From assembly GCA_021464415.1 (NCBI GenBank), contig CM038471.1, positions 76,614,414 to 76,678,413 of the forward strand: a stretch of DNA of 64,000 nucleotides. Reading direction: 5' to 3'. Positions 12,701 to 24,900 of this stretch are shown here, one piece after another. The notes beneath the pieces were generated by a model. The model was not told the DNA's origin. It did no database searches and was given only the letters and a program-made list of their open reading frames with translations. This DNA is from Lonicera japonica. Its lineage: Eukaryota; Streptophyta; Magnoliopsida; Dipsacales; Caprifoliaceae. Position 1 is the stretch's first letter. Every line of letters begins with the position of its first letter. The position numbers were made by a program, and so were the translations under genes.

Positions 12701-15700
12701 AAATGCCTATAGGTGCCATATGTATGGTACTGATAGGGGTGGCTAACAGCAGCCACCTGGTGTATGGCATACAATGTATACCGGACACCAGATTGACTTC
12801 ACATGCAAAATCGTAATTACTACCCACACTGGCCTTTCCACATAAAAGGGAATTTTGAGTTACAATAAGAATGATGTGTTGCATGATGAGCTGCAAAAAT
12901 TGCAAATGAACAAATAAGGAGTGGAATTAATTCTCACGCCATTATTGATTATATTGGTGAATTATAATCTGTTTTCCTAACAAGCATAGGTGTAAAGCCA
13001 GCTGATTTATTAGACATTCTCCTATCCAAGCTATATTACAAGTACATTCATCAATTCTTTGATAAATAAGTGAATAACTGAAATGCAAAACCAATATGAG
13101 GGAAATTATAGAGAAGAAAATTGAATAATACCTTGAGAAGTATATCCAAACCAACAACGAGTCCTGAGACGAGGAATGTTCGTGTCAAAGCTTCCAACCC
13201 ACTCGCATAATTTCCTTGGAGTAAAAAGGCCATCAAGCTTACTTCAAGAAACAACATTCCCGATGTTGTGAACAATGACAAGACATTCCACTGCACTTCT
13301 TTACCCAATGTGCATTCCCATGCCTGTATCAATGCAAATAAGCTTCAATAAAAAAAGATGTTGCATAACTATTCCATCCAGGCATCACGGTGGAGTTAAA
13401 TAAATAAAAAGGGACATCGCATAAAATGTATTAAAATGCAAAGGTATTTTTCTTTTTTACTTTACCCGCGAGAGGGGGGAGGCGGGCGGGCTATGTCTAA
13501 ATTTCTATAATGTAATCCTTTGGCTTAACCCCCAGTTTTTATGTAATTCTTTGAGATTCTCCCACATGCAGGGGACAAAGTCTAACGATCATGAAAACAG
13601 GAGTTAAGTCTAATTTTGCATATAAAATGGGGGGCAAAGTCAACAAGCTCATTGTGATTATATGTCCGGTTGCATATTTGTTACCGAGGTTGTCCAAGTT
13701 GGACCTCATCACTAAAAACATATCAAAGCAGTTTAGCATAAAGAAAAAAATAGTAAACTACGCTAGATAAAGTTTCTACAATCAATCCAAACAAAACGTG
13801 CTCCAAAACATCCACACAATCATCCCACTTTTTTACTTTAAAAAATTTCATCTAACATCTTTTTAGATTGTACACTAGATACCTTGCTTGTTTATATGCT
13901 AAAATCCATTATAAGTTATAATAAAAACTCCTTTGTAACTCGAAGTTTCCAATTTTTCAGATCAGACGGCAATATCGCATGCTAGATCAGCTAGAATGTA
14001 TAATGGAAAGATGGGAAAATTTTGTTCCGTATTATTTTTTATTTTATTTTTGATAGAAAACGAGAAAAAACTTTATTGAACGACAAAGAGGTACAAAAGC
14101 AAATACAACATCAAAATAGCTAGAGAGCAGAGGATAAGGCATCCACTGACAGCTCAAGCTCCCAATAAAACAACTCTTGAACCATAAACTAACTAAATAA
14201 TAGCATATGATCTAACCACCCATCACCCTACAAAATTAACACAATTCAACCAAAACAAAGAACATTCAGGTGCGTCGAAAATTCTCGAAGCTTTCACCCA
14301 AAGCCCAACCAAAAAACAAGTGAACTCCCAAAATCTATCCAATTGCTGCGTCTATCTTCAAACACCCTCTGAGTTCAGTCCAAGACAGCCATGCTACTGC
14401 CAGCATAGTGAAACGCCATAGCTGCTTGACCTTCTTACTATTCTGCCTGAAGCGCCATTTAATAGTCAAGAAGTCACTCCATCTCTTTGGAAATGCTCCC
14501 ACCAAGCCAAACATCGGGCCTTTGACCACACAGCCTTAACAAACTCACAATGTAGCAGAATATGGTCAATGTTTTCATTGCCTTCTTACACAATACACAC
14601 CACGACGGAGAAATAGACATAAATGGCCCCCACACTTGAACCATGTAATGCTCACTTTCCCCAAAGCAGCCAGCCATGCAAACACTTTAATTTTGGTAGG
14701 GATTCCACCTATCCAAATAACACTGAAGTGGGGGGAAAAGGAACTTGAAGATGGGCTTGAAAGAATTTCAAAGAAGGATTTGTAAGGGAATTCACCCAAA
14801 GAATGCCCCACCCACTCTTTTATTCAAAGCCTCCCGATTAAAGTGGATACTATCAATTGTATTTAACAAAGAGATGAAATCGTTACTCTCCCAGGCTCTT
14901 TGTTCTGTATTATGCCAGACCATCAATTAAGAGAAGGGGGGAAAAGGGTACATGCTTGAGGGAATATCAGATCGAGATGGAGGAAATGAATTGAGCTGGG
15001 AAAGTATAAATTATATTAGAGAGAGAGAGAGAGTGTTCACAGGATGGAAAGAGTGAGAGACAAGATCAAAAGATGAGTTTGTGCACTCGGAGCAATCAGA
15101 TTGATAGCCTGAGTGAATAGTTTCCTAGAGAGATTAGAAGTACAATCATAAAGCACCAATCTAATTTCCCAGGGTCGTTTCATCAAGTGTATTGTTTGTT
15201 GTGTTGCTGGAATTTCTTTTTTCTTAGTTAAAATGTGTCCCAAAACAGTGTTATTTTGTGGTGAGGTAAATTAAAATTTTCATAAATCTTAGCCTGTGCA
15301 ATAGTGCATTTACCGTAAAAAAGGGATGGGGGCATGCTACATAATCCTTTTAGCTATGGTTTTTGTACGTAGAACAGTTTTGGACAGCGCAAACCATGGT
15401 TGACAGTACACGGAAATTTCCCAAGGGTTTCCGTCGGATACACTAGTTAAAAATTTAACTGCATCCAGCCATTGACAGTACATGGAAATTTCTCAAGGGT
15501 TTTGTAAGTTGTTTTATAAAGTTTCAAAGCGATGGAAATCACAGACCCACTCTACAGAGTTGTAAATTCAAAAATTATGTTTTTTTCCTGCCAAACTACT
15601 CTTTAGAAGGACAATATTTACATAACTTATTTACTTATTTAAGATTTGATTTTCCTTATTTGAGTTCGTGTAAATCCTATATAGATTAAAGGCCTGCTAC

Positions 15701-17890
15701 TTTTTTGCAGTGTTCTAAAAATCGGCATTTATCGCTGATAAATCGGCGATTTATCGGAAATCAGCAAGGCACCGATCAGATTATCCACAATCGGCTGAAA
15801 ATATCGGCAGTGGAGAAATCGGTCATTTATCGGCAATTTATCGCTGATTTATCACGATAAATCGTAATAGGCGATAAATTGAATATTTTTTAAAAACGTT
15901 ACCAAAGTAAACGACCTTGTTTTCTAACCCAAACCCTATTTGTTTTCTCTCCTTCACTCGACGACTCCCACACCTCGACCTCGCCGTTTCTCTCTCTATC
16001 TCTCACTCGACCTCGCCGTTGCTCTCTCTCACTCGACCTCGAAACAGTGAGGGGCGGAACTTGAAAGAAGCCGAATAACACAACACGAGAACGAGAAAGA
16101 GAGAGAAAGGGGCGACGTGAAAGAAGAAGACGAAGAGAGGTGAAAGAAGGAGACGGCTGTGTTGTTGAGTAAGAGAGGCGTAGGTTTTAGGGTAAAGAAG
16201 AGGAGTGGTTTTAATTTTAATAAGTGGTGAATGACTTAATTACTTAATTACCCTTAGGTATATTGCAATTTACAAAATTACTAATAGGCTAGTAAATAGG
16301 TGAGAAATTTCTTTTACATGTTTACAATTAACCCCTAAGTTATTTTTATTTAACATTTTATTCTATTAATGTCCATTTTGTTACTATTATATTTTATTTA
16401 GCATATTGTTATATAATATATTATTTATATGGTGAACAGTGCATATCCGATTTTTTCCGATTTATCCCCGATAAAATGAAAAATCCCCACTCCCCACCTT
16501 GCCGATCGATTTCCGATTCACGATTTTTAGAACATTGCTTTTTTGGTACCCTGATATTGAAAATTAAATTAGCCATTAAAATCCTAGTTTTGTTTACTTT
16601 GTTTGTTTGCTTTGGGCTATTGGTTTTGCATCATAATGTGCATTGAAGAAAATCAGAAGATGCTTTTGGCAGTTTGCCATAAGTATGAAAATTTGTGACA
16701 GACAAAAAAGATAACTTATTTCAGGGTTTGACATAGTTAACTTATATATTTAACAGAGGCAGCTATGTAGTTGTATATTTAACGAAGATGTTTGAGCAGT
16801 TGGCATCATAAACTAGAGTCCTAACAAATACATAATAAACAGAAGCAGGAAATATTCTCTTACCATAACTTATAGTCCTAACACCTACCGTGAGAAAGAA
16901 AAAATGACTGGTTATTTGGGGGTTGTAGAGAACAGCAGATATTCAAATTTTCTTGCTTTAATGAGCTTCCCCCATTTGTTAAAGGGATTGTTAGGCTAGT
17001 AAGCTAGGAATTTCAAATATGAGATTTAAAGGAGATGAACCTCAGAGATAAGCAACTCTAAATGCCTTTCTTTTTACAGTGCCCTTTTTCACATGCAAAT
17101 CTATAATTTCGATTGACGAATATACTTCAACTCAACATAACGGACTTTAAAGTAGTCCAATCAAATCAAGGCAAAAAATCTGTAGGAAAATCCTAAGCTT
17201 ACTTAAATTTTGCATAAACTGATGTGGCAGCACTCAAATGACTGGTGGGGACACACATGAAGTGCTTGTTTAGTTCGAGTTTTTGTCCATTCCTAGAATA
17301 CTAAATTGGTACATTTACATTAGGAGTCTCTTATAGTTCATGTCCACGAGGTCGAATCGTAAGTGATGAGACTCAAACTTTCCATGTGAATTACCATTTC
17401 GGATCCCAAGAACGAACAAAAACTCGAGCATTTAAATTTGTTATTTGCCTTTCTTTTTATCTGATTGGTGCCATAGCTATTTGTACAAAAAGTTTGTACA
17501 AAAACTGAGTACATTTAGCACAACTCAAATTTATAACACAAAACAGAGAAAATCTACACAAAATTTCATTCAAACAAATTAAATTAAAACTCAAACCTGA
17601 AGCGCACACCAAGCAAGATTGAGAAGACTAACGAGCCAAACAAACCCATAATACGCGATCATAATATACGATCGTCCATTTGACAGCTTGGCAAAGCTCT
17701 TCTTTGCCTGAAATGCCAAGTACAACACGAACATAGCGGAAGGCACAATCAAGGCAACATTGTGGAAAAACCCATGGCAATCAAAAATCCAATTATAAAA
17801 CCTCTGATTATGACCCCCTTCTTCTTCAGCTCTCAATATTGAAACCCCCGAAAACGGTACCTCCGCAATAGCTTCTAATAAACCTCTCAT
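9709..17890 (-). CDS. Seven-transmembrane TPRA1/CAND-family protein (candidate GPCR), complete
   Basis: Six exons on minus join without a frame break: 17597-17890, 13132-13323, 10653-10815, 10451-10553, 10280-10361 and 9709-9786. They give 912 nt and 303 aa, the usual length of the plant family that includes Arabidopsis CAND2. The protein starts MRGLLEAIAEVPFSG. Seven hydrophobic segments lie at about residues 44-61, 74-97, 112-135, 148-174, 187-208, 221-243 and 251-277. The acidic C-terminus ends MKDAGFFDADWE, a strongly conserved family signature. Related animal proteins are TPRA1/TPRA40. CAND2 has been proposed as a phytomelatonin receptor acting with G-alpha at the plasma membrane, though that role is disputed, so ligand and function here are inference. 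All introns are GT-AG. Intron 1 is about 4.3 kb and filled with mobile elements. Exon 1 start choice: first ATG of the open frame, followed at once by the family N-terminus. Confidence 0.93.
9850..10230. repeat. MITE-like inverted-repeat sequence in the last intron of the CAND-like gene
   Basis: The stretch carries recurring GGCAATTGAATTCC and CAATCAAACAC motifs in opposite orientations (GTTTGATTG near 9950 and 10022, CAATCAAACAC near 10165 and 10214). Similar motifs recur in intron 2 (about 11230-11400 and 12230-12320). This suggests a short non-autonomous DNA element family, but the ends are not sharp. Confidence 0.4.
10816..13131. other. Intron 2 of the CAND-like gene
   Basis: A 2.3-kb intron. 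A roughly 55-bp unit is imperfectly duplicated at about 11267-11380 (AATGGCCTTACTT appears twice). MITE-like CAATCAAACACC / TATCAAACACC motifs occur near 11393 and 12308. The many short open frames at 11.8-12.4 kb overlap each other on both strands and carry no recognisable domain. No nested gene was found. Confidence 0.45.
13450..13740. repeat. Dispersed repeat, copy 1 (second copy at about 28260-28500)
   Basis: The block with TAATTCTTTGAGATTCTCCC, a CATGCAGGGGACAAAGTCTAA segment and GAAAACAGG.GTTAAGTCTAAT recurs with the same order and orientation in intron 10 of the SCD2-like gene. It is an unclassified dispersed repeat family with no coding capacity. Confidence 0.55.
14030..14935 (-). mobile_element. 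Decayed LINE 3' region (zf-RVT domain) in CAND intron 1
   Basis: On minus, three overlapping frames between 14811 and 14335 read through a plant LINE zinc-binding reverse-transcriptase domain. Recognisable pieces are VIWIGGIPTKIKVFAWLAALGKV, split by a frameshift from SPSWCVLCKKA, and later KKVKQLWRFTMLAVAWLSWTE. A poly-T run at about 14032-14055 on plus is the poly(A) tail. Frame breaks between the pieces show that it is dead. The 5' side is truncated near 14930. Confidence 0.75.
15708..16537. mobile_element. Non-autonomous hAT-type element with 8-bp target duplication
   Basis: The ends are inverted repeats, CAGTGTTCTAAAAATCG at 15708 and CGATTTTTAGAACATTG ending at 16537. They are flanked by perfect 8-bp direct repeats CTTTTTTG at 15700-15707 and 16538-16545. 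An 8-bp duplication and CA..TG ends fit the hAT superfamily. Both subterminal regions are packed with TTATCG/CGATAA and ATCGGC motifs, as expected for transposase binding sites. The middle (about 15900-16150) is a GC-richer, CT-rich stretch resembling a plant 5' UTR or first exon, possibly captured host DNA. No transposase frame is present. Confidence 0.82.
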
Positions 17891-17905
17891 TCTTTTTCAA
17901 TTGAT

Positions 17906-18500
17906 ATCTAATTGCATCAAACAAAAACCCTAATACAATCTATTCTGAGACTAAAATACTGAATCTTTAGATAATGACTAGTTAAACCACTTTATATAGA
18001 AATTTTGTTTTGAGATTTTGTAGAAACCCTAACCCTAGGTGTGTGGGATTGGGGAAAAAGATAAACCTAACACCAGAGGGCAAATTAGAAGATGTCCCTC
18101 AATTAATAGCTAATTGCATGAAACAAAAAGGATAATAATACTTTTTTGGCACCGAATCTTTAGAATTTGACCTGTTGAAGCAGTGTGTATTGAAAATTTG
18201 AGGTTTAGTGGAAACCCTAATTGTGGTGGTGTAGAATTGGGGAAAAACCTAATCCTAGAGGGTGAAATGAAAGATGTTGTTCAGTTGAAAGCTAATTGAA
18301 TCAAACAAAAAGGCTAATACGAGGTATTATGATGAGAGTGAAATACTGAATCTTTAGATAATGAATTGTCAAACCAGCCAGTGCATACAGGAATTTTGGA
18401 GGTTTGTGGAAACCGTAATTCTGGGTGCGGAATTGGAGTGAAAGAGAATAAGACGAAACCGTAATTTCTGGATTGAGATATGGATTTTCGTTTTATGGAA
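17906..18500. repeat. Diverged tandem repeats of about 180-200 bp upstream of the CAND-like gene
   Basis: The block starting TAATTGCATCAAACAAAAA near 17910 recurs near 18112 and 18294, each followed by CTAATAC, GAATCTTTAGATAATGA, a gTGGAAACCCTAA segment and a GAATTGGGG segment. About 2.8 copies are present. The first copy includes the likely 5' UTR (AAACCCTAA on minus), so the array duplicates promoter-proximal sequence. Confidence 0.7.
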
Positions 18501-18927
18501 GAGCTGAAGATGAAATTTTCACGAGGCGGCTTTGGTTATCAAGTGTTCTAATAAGTTGGCAAGAAAGAGATGGAAGTATTGACGCGTGTACGTAACAAAT
18601 AATGCGAATGTGATTTTTTCAACTTTCAACATTTGGACTGACGTCTAGTTTTTTATTTTCTTTTCTTTTTTTCTAAAAACTATGGTAAAGCATTAAAATC
18701 TAAATTTTATTTATATTGCAATGACCAAAACAGATTTGAAATTCTTGAGAAAAAAAAAGATTTGAAAGTGATTTTAACAGGATTAGAGACTGCATATCCT
18801 TATTTTATTAGTAGAGAAATTAAATAATACCACCTAACATTTAAGTAAATAACGTATTTGACGTGTCAGATTAAAAGGTGAATTTTAATTATTTAATTAT
18901 TATATCCTTCTTTTGGTGCATTATCAT

Positions 18928-19527
18928 TAGGGGTGTTTTCGGTTACAGTCAGAGTAGAAATTAGGGTATCCCAAATCCTCTCCAAACTTTATAGTTCGGT
19001 TTCGGTTCAGTTCGGTTCGGTTTCAGTTTTCGTACCTGTGACACCCAAACCCTCCCCAAATTATTCGGATTCTATTCGGTTCGGTCTCATTCGATTTTAT
19101 TTTTTTTATTGTTAAAACTTTAGTTCAAAATTGCACTAAAAATATAAATTCACTCAAAATTCGCTACAAAAAAATTATATAATGTATTTATTTTAATAAT
19201 TAGCTTAAGTAATTATTTATAAATGTAAATAATCTATAGGGTTGGGTCATTTATATAATGTAAATGTTGTAAGAAAGTTTTCTTTTTTTTTCAACATATT
19301 GTAAGACAACTTAAGTAATTACATTAAGCTAGCAAATATTTTTTTTTAAAAAAGATATTCGGTATTTTCGGTCCAATTCAGGGACCCCAAATCCCCAACC
19401 CATACCCACCCAAATCAATCGGTTTTTTATTTCGGTTTCGTTTTTTTTTTCGGTTTGGAAAATTTCGGATTGTAACAAATCGGTTTGGTTCGTTCGTTCA
19501 GTTTTCGGATTTCTGACAACACCCCTA
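18928..19527. mobile_element. hAT-like element with TAGGGGTGTT ends
   Basis: Inverted ends TAGGGGTGTT (18928) and AACACCCCTA (ending 19527) are flanked by 8-bp direct repeats ATTATCAT (18920-18927) and ATTACCAT (19528-19535), one mismatch. Inside, repeated TTCGGTTCGG motifs occur near both ends. There is no transposase, so it is a 600-bp non-autonomous copy. Confidence 0.72.
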
Positions 19528-19535
19528 ATTACCAT

Positions 19536-21230
19536 ATAGGATAGCAATTCGGACTTTTTTTTATCCGAACTTGGAGTGAGTTAAGGAAAAGATTCATATA
19601 TATGCGCATTTTCGATTATTAAAATTCTAAATGTTTAAATGACTCAATTTCTTGTTGATTTTTTTGATAAAACTTGGTGGAGATAATTTATTAATCATGG
19701 AGATCATTTTCATTAGGGCTGGACTCAGTTCGATTACCGAACCGAACTGAACCCCATAATACCGAACCAAATCAAAAATTTTGGTATCACCAAAATGTAA
19801 ACCGATCCAGAATCGAGTATTATTCAATAACCGAAATAAACGGTTTGGTATTGATTTAATTTCAGTAAAACCTAAATTCTCCAAAATGGCATAATACGAA
19901 TTAACACAAACGCACAGAAGACCAAAATGAAATTGGAGCATAGTAGAAGTCCAAAATTAGAGTATATATAATGTAATACACAAACAACTCAATCACATAT
20001 ACCAAAAAAAAAACAAAAAACTAGATTAAGAAAAGATTGTACTTGGGCTTTTCTTTTCTCCCCCATTTTCACCTCATTGTAAGTCATTTTACTTTTAGTT
20101 TTACATTTATCATTGTTGATTGAATTTTCTTAATTTAGGCGGAGATCGATTTACCTTTTTTAGGACATTATTGTGCAATCCATGGACTTATCAATACTTT
20201 TGTTGCCTCCCAATCTTTACCTTCGAAGCCTCAAGGTTGAATGGTAGGGCAAGATTGAGATTTGAGAATAGGGGTTTTTTAGAAGAGGGGTCATTGGGAA
20301 GAGAGATGCAAGTATATGGAGTGGTGGAAGTGTTGTTGCCGGTGGGTGGACTAGTGGCCTATAGGTGGTGGACGACGAGAGAGCCAAGTGATAGAGTAAG
20401 AAACAAGAGAAAAAGATAGGGTTTCGCCTCTGCAGTGTGGTAAAGGAGCCGTGTGTGAAGCTTTTAAGGTTTTAAAAGCTTTTAAATTTAATAGATACAT
20501 ATGTATATATATAAAAGAAATTCAGTTCGGTAAAACCAAATCATCTGAGAATGAATATCGTTTCCGTACTGTACTAAATTTGGTAACCGACTTTTGGTTA
20601 CCATTTAAAATCATTTCGTTTTTTTTTTTTATCGATTTTCTGATTTTTGGTAAAATATGCCAGCCATGCTTCACCAAGATTCATCAACAAATTCCATCCG
20701 TATGTAAACTTGGTATTTAAGTTTAGCATGTATGGAAAATGTTCCCTGTAAAATATATGTATACATATATATATTGATAAGAAGCGATGGTCATTTTTGG
20801 GCAGTTGAGGGTTAACTGAAGAAGCGATGGTGACTAATTTGTTTTTTCAAATATATATATATATATATATATAATATTGGGCTAATGAGCTAACCGCTAT
20901 AACCTATTGCATTTACAACCAACCTGTTTAGCTCATTATGTTAATGGGTTGGGTTTGGTTGGGTTAAACCCATTAAGAAGCCAACTTGAATTCGCTCATT
21001 TTATTGCCCCTGCATGTACAAGTTCCTTTGACCCTACAGATTTAATGAGAACCAAATTTACTGGTTTTCTAAATAGTATGAATAGGGATAATACAATATA
21101 TAAACGAAATAAAGTAACAAAAGATTTACAATACAATACAATAATAACCGATAAAAATGTCTAACATGAATTTTGTTTGTTTCAATTTGTGAAACACAAA
21201 GAAAGACAAGGTCCTCTGTTTGTTAGGCTA
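19536..21230. other. Intergenic region with probable second hAT-like relic
   Basis: A segment from about 19716 (TAGGGCTGGAC, then CCGAACCGAACTGAACC) to about 20670 (GCCAGCCATGC, preceded by TTCGGTAAAACC) looks like a related element with decayed ends. No matching target duplication was found, so the limits are uncertain. The open frame at 20120-20419 has no recognisable domain. An (AT)n tract sits near 20852-20875. Confidence 0.35.
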
Positions 21231-21234
21231 CGAG

Positions 21235-21972
21235 TAGCGTGGCCCAAAATTCTGCCGTAACCAGATTCAAGGATTTTCATTCTCTCTCTCTCAAACAAAC
21301 AAACGCAATTACAAATATTATTATGAGATTGAATTGAATGTTCATCCAACCACCTTTACCCTCCGATGAATGATGATGATCCTTCTCAGGTTACTACTTC
21401 CCTTTTTCAACTTCCACTTTCCTACCAATTTAAAATTTTTTTTTCCGAAAAACAGATCAATTTAATGATCTACTATTCTATTTCACACAATTATTAAAAT
21501 GTACTTATCCATTAGAAAATTCAAAAACTTTTCTAAGTTAAAGCATATTAACAATCATCTCTAAATCACAACACATTTCCACGTATATATATGATTTATA
21601 GATTTTGATTAGTATTCACATTCATCTCTAATCAATCATATTGAACTCTAGTCACATATGCGTGCAATTTCATTTTGAAGATTTAATATCTTTTGTTAGC
21701 AAATTATATACATTCATACGTTTAGCACAATTTTGATATTGTGATTAGTGGTTGAAATTGATCTCTAAATCATAATTTATGCGTGTTTATGCAAATACAT
21801 ACATCGTTAGTAATAATTAAACTGATTACGATGTTAGTATGATTCGTAATCAAATTCATCTCTAATTGACAATATGTGTACATTATAATCAAATTCATCT
21901 CTGTTGTAGATGTATGCAAATTGCAATTGAATTTTGGTGGTAGAGATCGATATTAAAAATGGAGGAGCAGGA
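21235..21972 (+). promoter_or_regulatory. Probable 5' UTR with intron of the SCD2-like gene
   Basis: A CT-rich leader (ATTCTCTCTCTCTC near 21279) and the likely donor CTTCTCAG/GTTACT at about 21388 are followed by an AT-rich stretch. Possible acceptors are TGTTGTAG near 21910 and GGTGGTAG near 21944. This looks like an untranslated first exon and leader intron. The transcription start was not located. Confidence 0.4.
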
Positions 21973-24900
21973 ATGGATCGGATGAGACCTGTGCATGCGA
22001 AGCACAAAAGCGTTTCATCAAGCACTACAAGTGGGAATTCGGCATCACCAATGACGTCACCAATGCACCGGCATTCGCGTTCGGGGTCCTTGGGACTCTC
22101 GAATCCGAAGAAGCCGCAGAACACTAAAGCTGCAGCTCAGAGGCTGGCTCAAGTTATGGCTCATCAGAACGATAGCGACGATGAGGATGACCTTATGTTG
22201 TATGACTATACTCCGGCTAATACTTCCAGCATTGGGCTTGCTGCTGGAAGGCCATCTCGGCCTCGTTCTCCAATGGTAATTCTAATTCTAATTCTAATTC
22301 TAATTCATCACCCGCTTTTGCAGACACATATCGGGAAAATGGCATCAAGTTATTGCTTCAATTATTATTAAATAATTAATTTGTAGTCTCCTTTGGCCAT
22401 CTCTAAGAGTTATTATTGTACTTGAAAATCTTAAAATTACTAATACATTGTAATTAATTAAAACAGATCAAGAATAATGTTTATTTGAGGTTGGGTATGA
22501 TTACTTCCAAAAAGGAAATGGCAACTCTTAGTTTGGCCAATCGCTATAATGACATCGGTGCTGTGATGCTCCGAAATTGCAGCTTACATATTGGACACGG
22601 ATTGTGAAGATATAATACATATACATATTAGCGGAGTCGTGTAAGGGAAATTGGGGGCAAGCATTCTCACTCAGTTTAATTTTAATTTTATTTTTTATTA
22701 TGTATGGGGTATTTTTTTGAAAAAAAAAAATTGTATAGGGGAGCTTGCATAAAAAATGGTTGAAACCGATAAGCATATTGGTTATTCATCGATGTATTTG
22801 TTGGTTAAGTTGGCTTTGCTCTCATCTGATGCAACGACAAGTGTTGAACGGGTTTTCTCAGTAGTGAATATCATCAAGGATGCATTACAAAACCGAATGG
22901 GAGATTAATTTATGAATGATTGTTTGGTGACGTAGATTGAATAATTTTTTTTTAATAAGATTGACAATGAAAAAGTGTTGCAGTACTTTCAAAATATAAA
23001 AAATCGTAGAATGTTATTGCAATTGTTTGCATTTGTTATTTGAATTGTATAAACTATTATTATTAATGTTATTATATATTTTTTTGTTTGGTAATGAGGA
23101 ACCACTCTGGTCCCAAAACCTTTAAACCTCAAGGTTGGTCTTCTCATTCATCTACGCTGCACCCTGGAGACTAATATTATTATCTTAAAATTTTAAATAT
23201 AATTTAGTATTGTTTGGATTTTAATTTTACCTTCACCTAGTTAAAATCCTGGCTCGGCCGGGTATATATTTTTTTGCAATAAGTGAATAGCCCTTTGCGT
23301 AGATTTTGAACCTTACCTTCTTGAAGTTATGAATTATCAGTCAAGAAACATTGGTTATAATGTTTATGACTTCTTTATTGTTTCTATTAGTCAGTTCGTA
23401 CCTCCACGGAACCCGTATCTGTACGAGGCAGCCGAGCACAATCCACAGAACAACATCAACCAAACGCACTTTCATCCTCACTTCCAACCTCAACAGCAAA
23501 ATCGTCTCATCACTCAAACGAACAAGTTCAAACTTCACCAGGTCTCTCGCTAAGATCATCAACTCAATCAAATTCCGCAGAACCTTTTCATCCCTCGTCC
23601 GTTCGTTCTTCATTTTCTATTCGTTCATCTCGAACGGAAAGCTCTGGAGACCAAGTTCAGCCTTCTTCAGCCCGTTCTACTTCAGCTATGCGAGCATCTC
23701 AAGCTTCCAACAATGCGGAACCAGTTCAGCCTTCTTCAGCCCGTTCTACTTCAGCTATGCGAGCATCTCAAGCTACCAACAATGCAGAACCAGTTCAGCC
23801 TCCTTCTGCCCGTTCTATGCGATCATCTCAATCTACCAACAACTTTGAACAACCACAGCCCCCTTCCGCTCGTTCTAATTCATCTATGCGATTGTCTCAA
23901 TCAACTAGCTCTATGGAACAACCTTTATCTGCTCGTGCCAACTCGGCAATGCGCCTCAATTTAGGAGTCAAGCCGGTTGCCATGGTACCCCCCGCCGTTC
24001 CTCTGTCACTTAGACCGACTTCCTCTGGCATTCCAACAGAGTCTCAACATGAAAATAAAAGGGATAAAAGGTATACTGAACCTCTAAACTTTCTTAAACA
24101 TCTGAATCCAATGGGCATAGTAAGTTTGACTGTTACTTTTTTTCATTATTGTCCATTGTACGTAATTTTGTTGATAATCATTAATGGTGTGTTTGAATGT
24201 TTGGTATTTTTCCACGTTAAACTTGCTTTAGCCTAGTCCTTGTCCTAGGAATCTGGAAACTACCTCCACCGTAAGTTTTTATTTCCTTGGAACTAACTTA
24301 TAAAAAAATTCCATGGAATTATTTTTTTTTCCATTTAAACCAATCAAATACACCAAAATAGGTTCACCTTTTTTCCCATATCAGTCTCAAGCCTTCGAGA
24401 TGTGTTTTCACAGACAGTTTTAATACTTTCGCCTGCTTGGTTTTGAGTGAAACATTTTCACAAGTTGAAAAGTAAAATGTTGAGAAATATTTTCACCTAT
24501 TTCATGTAAATCTTTTCTTGTACAGAATTATGAAAAATGCACCCACAAAAACTTAACTTTGCAGTTTTGAACTAAAATAATATGTCAGCCAAAACAAAAA
24601 CTAGTTGAAAACTATTTCACCCCAAGCCAAAGGAGTAGATTTCGATTACCGATAATTCAAATGAAACATTAGCAAGTTGATGGTATCTTCTTTACTACAC
24701 CAGATGGAGATAATATTGTGTGTGATTAACTAAGAGAATTTAGGTTACTTGTTTAATGTTAGCTGTTATATACATTGTGCATACGTGCACCAAAGAGAAG
24801 ATATAATCTATTTCGCAGAATGAATAAATATTAAATAAGTTAAGATTAATGGTCACAAAGGGAGATATACAGATATTTTATGCATAATGTTCTGTGTCAA

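Noticed and set aside
18000..18250. AAACCCTAA motifs suggesting interstitial telomere repeats
   Set aside because: They occur singly, spaced with the 180-200-bp repeat, and are the common plant leader motif, not tandem telomere units.
20120..20419. A 99-aa open frame
   Set aside because: Lies in a probable hAT-like relic, with no recognisable domain, no splice context and non-coding composition.
23341..23613. Open frame on minus opposite SCD2 exon 2
   Set aside because: It mirrors the repetitive Ser-rich coding strand. No domain, and the plus frame fits the SCD2 splicing pattern.
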